Part shown: positions 57,963-64,000 of the stretch, in pieces
Numbering within the stretch: the stretch's first letter is position 1
Layout of the letters: every line of letters begins with the position of its first letter
Assembly: GCA_036381235.1 (NCBI GenBank)
Contig: DASVDE010000003.1
Location: forward strand, 1 to 64,000
DNA from: DASVDE01 sp036381235
GTDB lineage: Bacteria; Actinomycetota; Thermoleophilia; Solirubrobacterales; 70-9
Direction: 5' to 3'
Length of the DNA: 64,000 nt
The notes under the pieces: model-generated
Seen by the model: only the letters and a program-made list of their open reading frames with translations
Told to the model about the DNA's origin: nothing
Databases searched by the model: none
Program-made: the position numbers and the translations under genes

Positions 57963-58634
57963 GTGCGAGGAGTCTTCGTAACGGGCACCGGCACCGAGGT
58001 CGGCAAGACCGTGGTCGCCGCTGCGATCGCCCGAACCCTCGCCGCGAGTGGCGAGGGCGTTGCCGTCTTCAAGCCCGCGGTCACCGGCCTCGACGAAACC
58101 ACGGCCGAGGGACTCGAGGCCGATCACGAGTTGCTGCGTCGGGCCTCCTCCTCTACGCAGCGCGAGGAGGAGATATCCCCCTACCGCTACGGGCCACCGA
58201 TGTCGCCGCACCTCGCCGCCGAGCTGGCTGGAGAGCGGATCGACCCAGCCCGGCTGCTCGCCGCCGCCCGCGCTGCGGCGGAAGGCGCCGACGCCCTCGT
58301 CTGCGAGGGCGTCGGCGGGCTGCTCGTCCCACTGGCGGGGGCCTACCTGGTCCGCGATCTTGCGGTCGAGCTGAGGCTGCCACTGGTAATCGCAGCCTCC
58401 CCGGGACTCGGCACCATCAACCACACCCTGCTGACGATCGAGGCCGCTCGCGCGAGCGGCCTCGAAGTGATCGCGGTCGTCCTCACACCCTGGCCCGAAC
58501 ACCCGAGCCAAATCGAGGAGTCCAACCGCGAGACGATCGCGGGCTTGGGCGACGTCAGAGTCGAGACGCTGCCTGCGCTTGACCTTGGGGGTCCGGGCTC
58601 ATGGCCAGCACTGCCTCTTCTTCCGCCACGCTGA
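57963..58634 (+). CDS. bioD: Dethiobiotin synthetase
   Basis: This ATP-dependent enzyme closes the ureido ring of dethiobiotin. The 223-residue protein has the P-loop FVTGTGTEVGKTVV (residues 5-18), KPAVTGLDE for the diamine/CO2 site, and the VCEGVGGLLVPL segment characteristic of BioD, followed by LVIAASPGLGTINHTLLT. Within its code, nt 58287-58316 form a perfect 13-bp hairpin. Its last 80 bases overlap the convergent MFS gene. GTG 57963 starts it four bases after bioF. Confidence 0.95.
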   Translation: MRGVFVTGTGTEVGKTVVAAAIARTLAASGEGVAVFKPAVTGLDETTAEGLEADHELLRRASSSTQREEEISPYRYGPPMSPHLAAELAGERIDPARLLAAARAAAEGADALVCEGVGGLLVPLAGAYLVRDLAVELRLPLVIAASPGLGTINHTLLTIEAARASGLEVIAVVLTPWPEHPSQIEESNRETIAGLGDVRVETLPALDLGGPGSWPALPLLPPR

Positions 58635-60039
58635 GTGGCTTCCGCTTGGCGCGAATCGCCAGCGCCGCGATCGCGGCTCCGGTGATGGCCACCGCAGCAG
58701 ACACGGTCATCGCAACCGAGAGGGCGTCGACGAAGTCCACCGGAGTCGCTGTGTTCGGGTCGCCCACCGCCCCCTGGAAGATCGCGCCGGTCACGGCGAC
58801 GCCGAGGCTGCCGCCGACCATGCGGAACATCGAAAGAACGCCGGAGGCGATCCCAGCCTTGTCGGTTGGAACCGCGTTCATCGCGGCGCTGGTCATCGGC
58901 GACATCGTCATCGCGATCCCGATGCCGAGCAGCATGAAGCCGGGCAGCAGGTCCAGATAACCGGAGTCGACCGCTATGCCGCTGAAGCTGTAGAGCGACG
59001 CGGCGACGATCGCCAGGCCACCCGCGATCAGCCAGCGCGGACCGAAGCGGTCCGCCATCCGCCCCGCGATCGGCGCGATGGTGACGATCATCAACGTCGA
59101 CGGCAGGAACCTCACCCCCGCCTCCAATGGCGAGTAGCGAAGGATGTTCTGCATGTAGAGGGCGAGGAAGAAGAAGACGCCGAGCATCGCGAAGGAGACG
59201 ATCAGCGCCACCACGACCGCGCCGACGAAGTTGCGATCGGAGAAGAAGTGGAACTCGACCATCGGTACCTTCACCCGCAGCTCGATCGCGACGAAGGCAG
59301 CCAGGCCGGCGACCGCGCCGAGGAGCAGGGCGACGATCTCGGTCGATCCCCAGCCCCAGGCATTGCCCTCGACCAAGGCGAGGATCAGCGCCGTCAGCGC
59401 GCCGGTCAGCGCCACCACGCCGAGGTAGTCGACCTCGCGGCCGACCGTGTTGTCGCGCGACTCGCGCACCGCGAACAGCGCCGCGCCGACCGCGCCGATC
59501 GCGACCGGGATGTTGAGGTAGAAGATCGCGCGCCAGCTGACGTGCTCGGTCAGGAAACCGCCCAGCACCGGGCCGATCGCCAGCGCCAGCGCCGAGACCC
59601 CGGCCCAGGTGCCCATCGCCTTGCCGCGCTCGCTGGGCGGAAAGGCGTCGGTGACTATTGAGAGCGTTGCCGGCATCATCAGCGCCGCACCGACGCCCTG
59701 GACGACGCGGCTGACGACCAGGTCGGTCGAGTTCTGCGCAAAGCCGGCAGTCGCCGAGGAGAGGGCGAAGATGACGACGCCGAAGAGGAACATGCGGCGG
59801 CGACCGAAGATGTCACCCAGACGCCCGCCGGTCGCCAGCAGCACCGCGAAGGACAGCGTGTAGCCGTTGATGGTCCACTCCAGGCCGGAGAGCGAGGCGC
59901 CAAGATCGCGCTGAATCGACGGCAGCGCCACGTTCACGACCGTGTTGTCGAGCATGATCATGAACAGCGCGAAGCACATCGCGCCGAGCGTCCACCACTT
60001 GCGGTTCTCGTCGGTGATCAGGTGGCGGTAGCGGGTCAA
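58555..60039 (-). CDS. MFS drug-efflux transporter (DHA2/EmrB-QacA type)
   Basis: The 494-residue protein has about fourteen membrane segments and the DHA2 signatures: WWTLGAMCFALFMIMLDNTVVNVALP at the start (motif D1-like LDNTVVNVAL), GGRLGDIFGRRRMFLFG (motif A), and VVQGVGAALMMPATLSIVTDAFPPSERGKAMG (motif C). It would export drugs or other small molecules by proton antiport. It is co-transcribed with the MarR gene that starts the operon (4-base overlap). Its stop lies 80 bases inside bioD on the other strand. Start TTG 60039. Confidence 0.92.
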   Translation of the reverse strand: MTRYRHLITDENRKWWTLGAMCFALFMIMLDNTVVNVALPSIQRDLGASLSGLEWTINGYTLSFAVLLATGGRLGDIFGRRRMFLFGVVIFALSSATAGFAQNSTDLVVSRVVQGVGAALMMPATLSIVTDAFPPSERGKAMGTWAGVSALALAIGPVLGGFLTEHVSWRAIFYLNIPVAIGAVGAALFAVRESRDNTVGREVDYLGVVALTGALTALILALVEGNAWGWGSTEIVALLLGAVAGLAAFVAIELRVKVPMVEFHFFSDRNFVGAVVVALIVSFAMLGVFFFLALYMQNILRYSPLEAGVRFLPSTLMIVTIAPIAGRMADRFGPRWLIAGGLAIVAASLYSFSGIAVDSGYLDLLPGFMLLGIGIAMTMSPMTSAAMNAVPTDKAGIASGVLSMFRMVGGSLGVAVTGAIFQGAVGDPNTATPVDFVDALSVAMTVSAAVAITGAAIAALAIRAKRKPLSVAEEEAVLAMSPDPQGQAQAASRL

Positions 60040-60572
60040 GACAGGTCCTCCTTCAGCAGCTCAAAAGCCTCGGCGATGTCGGCGCGATCCATCAGCGCAT
60101 CGACCGCGGAGTCGAGCTTCCGTCGCTGGGCGGCGCTGAGGGTCGACGCGAACGCCTCCATTCCGGCTTGGCGAACCGCAACGAGCGTCTCGACCAGACG
60201 CTCCCCCTTGGCGGTGATCGCCACGCGCCGTACACGCCGGTCGTCGGGGTCCTCGAGCCGAGTCGCGAGTCGCTTCTTGACCAGGCCGTCGACCGCCCTG
60301 CTCATCGAGGGGACCGAGACGCCGAGCGCATCAGCGAGGTCGCTCACCTGCCACGGCTCCGTCTCCAAACCCAGGCCGCCCAACTCCAACAGGGCCTTGC
60401 ACTGGGTGAGGGAGAGCCCGCTCTCCTCGATCAATCGCAATTGGTTGCCGCGGTCGTAGAGGAAGAGGTGGCGCAGCAGCGCGGTCAGTCGGGCAGCGGT
60501 CTCCTGCGCCGCCGGGTCGGCCTTGGACGCAGCTTTCCGATCGGTGACGGCAGTGATATCGGTCGCTGACAT
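60036..60572 (-). CDS. MarR family transcriptional regulator
   Basis: The 178-residue winged-helix protein has the MarR pattern: LTQCKALLELGGLGLETEP, VSDLADALGVSVPSMSRAVDGLVKKRLATRLEDPDDRRVRRVAIT (the recognition helix and wing), and a C-terminal dimerisation helix. It almost certainly controls the MFS gene, to which it is coupled by a 4-base overlap, through the inverted repeat at 60594-60621 just upstream of it. It is divergent from bioA, which could also be affected. Confidence 0.92.
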   Translation of the reverse strand: MSATDITAVTDRKAASKADPAAQETAARLTALLRHLFLYDRGNQLRLIEESGLSLTQCKALLELGGLGLETEPWQVSDLADALGVSVPSMSRAVDGLVKKRLATRLEDPDDRRVRRVAITAKGERLVETLVAVRQAGMEAFASTLSAAQRRKLDSAVDALMDRADIAEAFELLKEDLS

Positions 60573-60593
60573 ACCGTCAATAATTGCACATGC

Positions 60594-60621
60594 GCAACTA
60601 TTTCTTTATCACAATAGTTGC
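60594..60621. promoter_or_regulatory. Inverted repeat GCAACTATT / AATAGTTGC, candidate MarR operator
   Basis: Two perfect 9-bp arms (60594-60602 and 60613-60621) flank 10 bases, in an AT-rich stretch unusual for this window. It lies 22 bases upstream of marR and about 110 upstream of bioA. A second imperfect palindrome, TTGCACATGCGCAA (60584-60597), overlaps its left arm. Confidence 0.65.
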
Positions 60622-60731
60622 ACGTGTGATGCACATCACAGAGGCAGGTACGCCTGCCCATCCAAGCCGCAATATGGGGCGTTCCGGCGTCGGGATTCCA
60701 GCCGGAAGCGGGTCTATCGTCGGCGGTAACG

Positions 60732-62048
60732 ATGTCGGTGGATCCAGCCCAGCTCGACCACGATCACCTCTGGCACCCGTTCACCCAGCAGCAGGGCTGG
60801 TGCGAGGAGGAGCCGCTGGTCATCGAGCGCGCCGAGGGCTCGCACCTGATCGCGAGCGACGGTCGCCGCTATCTCGACGGCGTCTCCTCCCTCTGGTGCA
60901 ACGTCCACGGCCATCGCCATCCGGGCATTGACCAGGCCGTGTTGGAGCAGCTCGGCAAGGTCGCCCACTCGACCATGCTCGGGCTCTCCCACCCCGGCGC
61001 CGCCGAGCTGGCCGCCCGCCTTGTCGACCTTGCCCCTCCCGGCCTCTCGCGGGTCTTCTACTCGGACTCGGGCTCCACCGCGACGGAGATCGCGCTGAAG
61101 ATGGCCTTCCAGTACCAGCAGCAGCGCGGCGGCCAGCATGTGCGGCGCACCTCCTTCGTCCACCTCCGCGACGCCTACCACGGCGACACGATCGGCTCGG
61201 TCTCAGTCGGCGGGATCGACCTCTTCCACTCGACCTATCGCCCGCTGCTGTTCGAGACGCACGCTGCCGAGCCCGGCGATGTCGACCACCTCGCTCGCAT
61301 CCTCTCCACGCACGAGGAGGAGGTGGCGGCGGTGATCGTCGAGCCGCTGGTGCAGGGCGCCGCCGGGATGATCGTCCACCCACCCGGCTATCTGCGCGCC
61401 GTGCGTGAGCTGTGCGACCGCTTCGGCGTGCTGCTGATCTGCGACGAGGTTGCGACCGGCTTCGGTCGCACGGGGACGATGTTCGCCTGTGAGCAGGAGC
61501 GGGTCGCGCCCGACCTCCTCTGCCTCGCCAAGGGCCTCACCGGCGGCTACCTACCGCTTGCGGTCACCCTGGCAACGGAGCGGATCTACGAAGGCTTCCT
61601 CGGCGCGCCCGAAGAGCAGCGCACCTTCTTCCACGGTCACACCTACACCGGCAACCCGCTCGCCTGCGCGGCGGCGCTGGCCAATCTCGACGCCTTCGAG
61701 TCGGAGCGAACGATCCTACGCCTGCAGCCGAAGATCCGCCTGCTGGGGGAGCTGCTGCGCGAGGTGGAGGCGATGCCCGAGGTGACCGAGGTGCGTGGCC
61801 GCGGCTTCATGGTCGGCATCGATCTCGGCGAGCACGACCCGGCGCTGCGCCTCGGCCATCAGGTAACCCTCGAAGCTCGCCGGCGTGGCGCGATCGTCCG
61901 CCCCCTGGGCGACACGATCGTCCTGATGCCCCCCCTCTCGATCTCGAAGGGCGACCTGCGCCGCCTGGTCGAGATCACCGCCGAGTCGATCGAAGCGGCC
62001 CTGGCCCTCACCGGAGCCCAACCGGTTCGCCTCGCGCAAGCGGCCTGA
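60732..62048 (+). CDS. bioA: Adenosylmethionine-8-amino-7-oxononanoate aminotransferase
   Basis: This pyridoxal-phosphate aminotransferase converts KAPA to DAPA in biotin synthesis using S-adenosylmethionine as amino donor. The 438-residue protein has HLWHPFTQQ and DGVSSLWCNVHGH at the N-terminus, SDSGSTATEIALKMAFQY, RDAYHGDTIGS, the PLP lysine in LLCLAKGLTGG and a FHGHTYTGNPLACA segment, all diagnostic for BioA. It is separated from bioBFD by the MFS-MarR operon. ATG 60732 lies after GGCGGTAACG, with no strong ribosome binding site. Confidence 0.96.
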   Translation: MSVDPAQLDHDHLWHPFTQQQGWCEEEPLVIERAEGSHLIASDGRRYLDGVSSLWCNVHGHRHPGIDQAVLEQLGKVAHSTMLGLSHPGAAELAARLVDLAPPGLSRVFYSDSGSTATEIALKMAFQYQQQRGGQHVRRTSFVHLRDAYHGDTIGSVSVGGIDLFHSTYRPLLFETHAAEPGDVDHLARILSTHEEEVAAVIVEPLVQGAAGMIVHPPGYLRAVRELCDRFGVLLICDEVATGFGRTGTMFACEQERVAPDLLCLAKGLTGGYLPLAVTLATERIYEGFLGAPEEQRTFFHGHTYTGNPLACAAALANLDAFESERTILRLQPKIRLLGELLREVEAMPEVTEVRGRGFMVGIDLGEHDPALRLGHQVTLEARRRGAIVRPLGDTIVLMPPLSISKGDLRRLVEITAESIEAALALTGAQPVRLAQAA

Positions 62049-62154
62049 GCTCTGCGGGCTCGGCCGACCTACTCCCCCAAGGAAGCCAGCCGGGCGGGTC
62101 CTCAGCTCCGGCCAGCTCCTCGGTGCAGTAAATGCCCAAAGTAAGATCGCTGCT

Positions 62155-62796
62155 GTGAGCGAGCGCATGCGCGGGCCTGCCGAGGCGCCCAACCTCGGTG
62201 AGCCGTCCGTCCCCCGCCCCGCCGCGTCGGTGGTGCTGCTACGCCGTGGCGGCAAGCACTCCGAGCGCGCGCTGGAGGTGCTGTTGCTGAAGCGGACCGA
62301 GAGCGCCAAGTTCATGCCCGGGGTCTGGGTCTTTCCCGGCGGGTCCGTCGATCCGCAGGACGGCGACGGCGAGGCGGGGCACCGAACCTGCGCGGCGCGC
62401 GAGCTGAGGGAGGAGGCCGGCATCGAGCTTGCCACCTCCGAGGAGCTGATCCTGTTCTCCCGCTGGATCACGCCGGAGGTCATCTCACGGCGTTTCGACG
62501 CCTGGTTCTTCCTCGCCCTCGCCCCGGCGCACACGCCACCGCAGCCCGATGGGATCGAGACGACCGAAGCCGGCTGGTTCGAGCCAAGCGCCGCGCTCGA
62601 AGCGCAGCGCGCAGGAGAGCTGGCACTCGCCTTCCCCACCGTCAAGCAGCTCGAGTCGCTGCTCCCCTACGCCAGCGCCGACGATGCTCTGGACGCCCAC
62701 CGCAACCGCCCCGTTGAGCCGATCCTCCCCAAGGTGATCGGCACCCAGGACGACCACCGAGTCGTCCTCCCGGGCGATCCCGACTACCCGGCCTAG
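62155..62796 (+). CDS. Nudix hydrolase (NUDT19-like)
   Basis: The 213-residue protein has a Nudix core with FPGGSVDPQDGDGEAGHRTC and AARELREEAGIEL, in which the residues of the Nudix box (GX5EX7REUXEEXGU) appear with a longer insert. The SRWITPEVISRRFDAWFFLA segment resembles the RP2/NUDT19 branch, members of which hydrolyse CoA esters. This fits the acyl-CoA content of the window but is an inference. Start is GTG 62155, immediately preceded by weak AT-rich spacer. Its stop overlaps the convergent gene by 4 bases. Confidence 0.87.
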   Translation: MSERMRGPAEAPNLGEPSVPRPAASVVLLRRGGKHSERALEVLLLKRTESAKFMPGVWVFPGGSVDPQDGDGEAGHRTCAARELREEAGIELATSEELILFSRWITPEVISRRFDAWFFLALAPAHTPPQPDGIETTEAGWFEPSAALEAQRAGELALAFPTVKQLESLLPYASADDALDAHRNRPVEPILPKVIGTQDDHRVVLPGDPDYPA

Positions 62797-63461
62797 CCCG
62801 GGAAGGGCTCCAAGCCCGCGTGCCAGGGGCCGGGCGGGTAAGTGTGGATGCCCTCCTCGTCCATCTCTGCGTGGAGGCGTTTGAACAGCTGGCCCGCGTT
62901 TTTCAAGGCCTCTTTCAACTCCGCCTCGCTGCGCTCGCGCAGGCGCCAGAGGAACCAGAGCTGGCGATCGTTGATGCCGAAGTCGATCTCACCGGTCATC
63001 GTCGTCGTCCACGCCAGGAAGCCGGGGCTGAACAGCTCACGCAGGGCAACCGGGTCGTACTCCCGCGGCACCGTCGCCTGAAAGCGCTTGTTGAAGTCGA
63101 TCGACTCGAACTCGACCTTGCGGGCGAAGCGCTGGGTGACATGTTCGTGCCCTTCGATCGACTCGACGTTGAAGGCGGGGGCGACCTTGGCCAGGTCGGG
63201 CATGTGGGCCTTGGCGAGAATCGCGGTCGGCAGCACCGCCTTGCCGAATAACCCGCCGAACTCCCTCTCATCGGCGTCGCACGACGATCCCCAAAAGCCC
63301 TCCGCGAGCTGCCCGGTGAGCCGGTTCGTCCCTCCGACACAGAGAGCGACCGGCCCGTCCTTCGGATTGATCCCACCAACCGGCTCGTAGGTAAGGTCGT
63401 GCCGCTCGCCGTATTTGCGGACTGTCGCCGCCCAGGCTTCCGCGTCTTGCTTTGCTCCCAT
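62793..63461 (-). CDS. Uncharacterised protein with DUF3137-like segment
   Basis: The 222-residue protein has no domain I can name with certainty. The middle, VEFESIDFNKRFQATVPREYD followed by ALRELFSPGFLAWT and IDFGINDRQLWFLW, has the pattern of DUF3137, a family commonly found beside LemA genes. No signal peptide or membrane segment is seen. It is divergent from a LemA gene, 25 bases away. It likely works with LemA, but what either does is unknown. Confidence 0.72.
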   Translation of the reverse strand: MGAKQDAEAWAATVRKYGERHDLTYEPVGGINPKDGPVALCVGGTNRLTGQLAEGFWGSSCDADEREFGGLFGKAVLPTAILAKAHMPDLAKVAPAFNVESIEGHEHVTQRFARKVEFESIDFNKRFQATVPREYDPVALRELFSPGFLAWTTTMTGEIDFGINDRQLWFLWRLRERSEAELKEALKNAGQLFKRLHAEMDEEGIHTYPPGPWHAGLEPFPG

Positions 63462-63486
63462 CGGCCGAGCAGTCTAGGATGGCCCA

Positions 63487-64000
63487 ATGACCGTCGCCAT
63501 AATCGTGGTGGTCGCGATCATCGTCATCGCGATTCTCTACTACGTCGCGAAACGCAACTCGCTCATCGCTTCGCGCAACCGGGTCGACGAGTCCTGGAGC
63601 GGAATCGACGTGCAGCTGAAACGCCGGCACGACCTCGTCCCCAACTTGGTCGAGACGGTCAAAGGCTACGCCGAGCATGAGAGCCAGGTCTTCGAGAAAG
63701 CGACCAAAGCGCGCGCTGAGGCAATGTCGGCGCATGGCGTCGGCGACACCGCGCAGGCCGAGCAGAAGCTGACGGGGGCGTTGACCGACCTGCGCGCCGT
63801 CGCCGAGAACTACCCCACTCTGCGCGCCACCGAGAACTTCCAGCAGCTGAGCCGCAACCTCGCCGAGCTGGAGGACGAGATCCAGGCCTCGCGGCGGATC
63901 TACAACTCCAACGTGCAGTCCTACAACACGAGCATCCAGCAGTTCCCGGCCTCGATCATCGCCAACCAGGGCGGCTTCGCCGCGCGCGAGTTCTTCGAGA
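63487..64000 (+). CDS. LemA family protein (3' end outside window)
   Basis: The visible 171 residues have an N-terminal membrane helix (about 3-21, VAIIVVVAIIVIAILYYVA) and then a helical bundle with the LemA pattern: NRVDESWSGIDVQLKRRHDLVPNLVETVKGYA, a long helix with AEQKLTGALTDLRAVAENYP, and NFQQLSRNLAELEDEIQASRRIYN. The family has no settled function and is often linked to envelope proteases. The gene runs off the window at base 64000 with the bundle's last helices missing. ATG 63487. Confidence 0.93.
   Translation, partial: MTVAIIVVVAIIVIAILYYVAKRNSLIASRNRVDESWSGIDVQLKRRHDLVPNLVETVKGYAEHESQVFEKATKARAEAMSAHGVGDTAQAEQKLTGALTDLRAVAENYPTLRATENFQQLSRNLAELEDEIQASRRIYNSNVQSYNTSIQQFPASIIANQGGFAAREFFE

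Noticed and set aside
1..64000. tRNA or rRNA genes
   Set aside because: No cloverleaf with TTCGA-type T-loop and CCA-like end or rRNA motif was recognised by eye; a tRNAscan-SE and Infernal run would settle it.

Overview
The window is 64 kb of dense, GC-rich bacterial DNA with about 58 protein genes. I see no tRNA, rRNA, CRISPR array or complete insertion sequence, and no gene-free stretch reaches 300 bases (longest: 4793-5059, holding a repeat element). It falls into two parts of different character. Bases 1 to about 11.3 kb carry housekeeping genes separated by composite repeats built from AATTACG-type units around hairpins, a style I associate (inference only) with Gemmatimonadota-like genomes. 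From the metH gene onward the content looks like a high-GC actinobacterium of the Thermoleophilia/Solirubrobacterales type: coproheme decarboxylase HemQ, a PimA-like glycosyltransferase, a Holin-X/DUF3618 trio, a deazaflavin-type DUF385 protein and many acyl-CoA genes. The change lies near or inside the 5' part of metH. It could be an assembly chimera, a transfer, or simply one unusual genome.

Layout. 1-11.1 kb: end of a class A penicillin-binding protein, trxB, a NarL-type histidine kinase, zinc alcohol dehydrogenase, SRPBCC protein, haem O synthase, M15-like peptidase, Xaa-Pro aminopeptidase, and a PAS-PAS histidine kinase. 11.3-23.2 kb: metH with a terminator-like hairpin directly before its start, then an iron/redox neighbourhood: hemQ, a PAS/Cys protein, ferredoxin-NADP reductase and bolA in one minus-strand run, with monothiol glutaredoxin and an A-type Fe-S carrier nearby. 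A membrane protein gene here contains one of two copies of a 110-bp palindromic repeat. A glycosyltransferase fused to a flippase-like membrane domain follows. 23.2-29.5 kb: DegV, a three-gene envelope set, a nitrilase-TetR pair with a likely operator, and an adenylate cyclase/AAA/TPR regulator.

29.5-38.4 kb is an acyl-CoA catabolic block: enoyl-CoA hydratase, carboxyltransferase, BKACE, CoA-transferase, MerR and SDR on the minus strand, and two acyl-CoA dehydrogenases on the plus strand. 38.45-39.9 kb is a patch of clearly lower GC (about 50-55% in sampled lines) with a DUF488 gene facing an uncharacterised partner. 39.9-54.4 kb is mixed: SixA phosphatase, a Cys-rich secreted repeat protein, SDRs, metallo-beta-lactamase-fold hydrolase, PlsC, GlpK with TetR, amidase, a free biotin carrier domain, crotonase, AlkA-like glycosylase, and a CHASE-GGDEF protein. 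54.4-64 kb holds a secreted GH3 protein, the biotin genes bioB-bioF-bioD and bioA around an MFS pump with its MarR regulator, a Nudix hydrolase, a DUF3137-like protein and the start of a LemA gene.

The strongest candidates for something undescribed are the palindromic repeat whose arms change together while its core stays fixed (17.94-18.52 kb, one copy in frame inside a gene), the low-GC DUF488/partner pair, and the two composite repeats in the first 5 kb.
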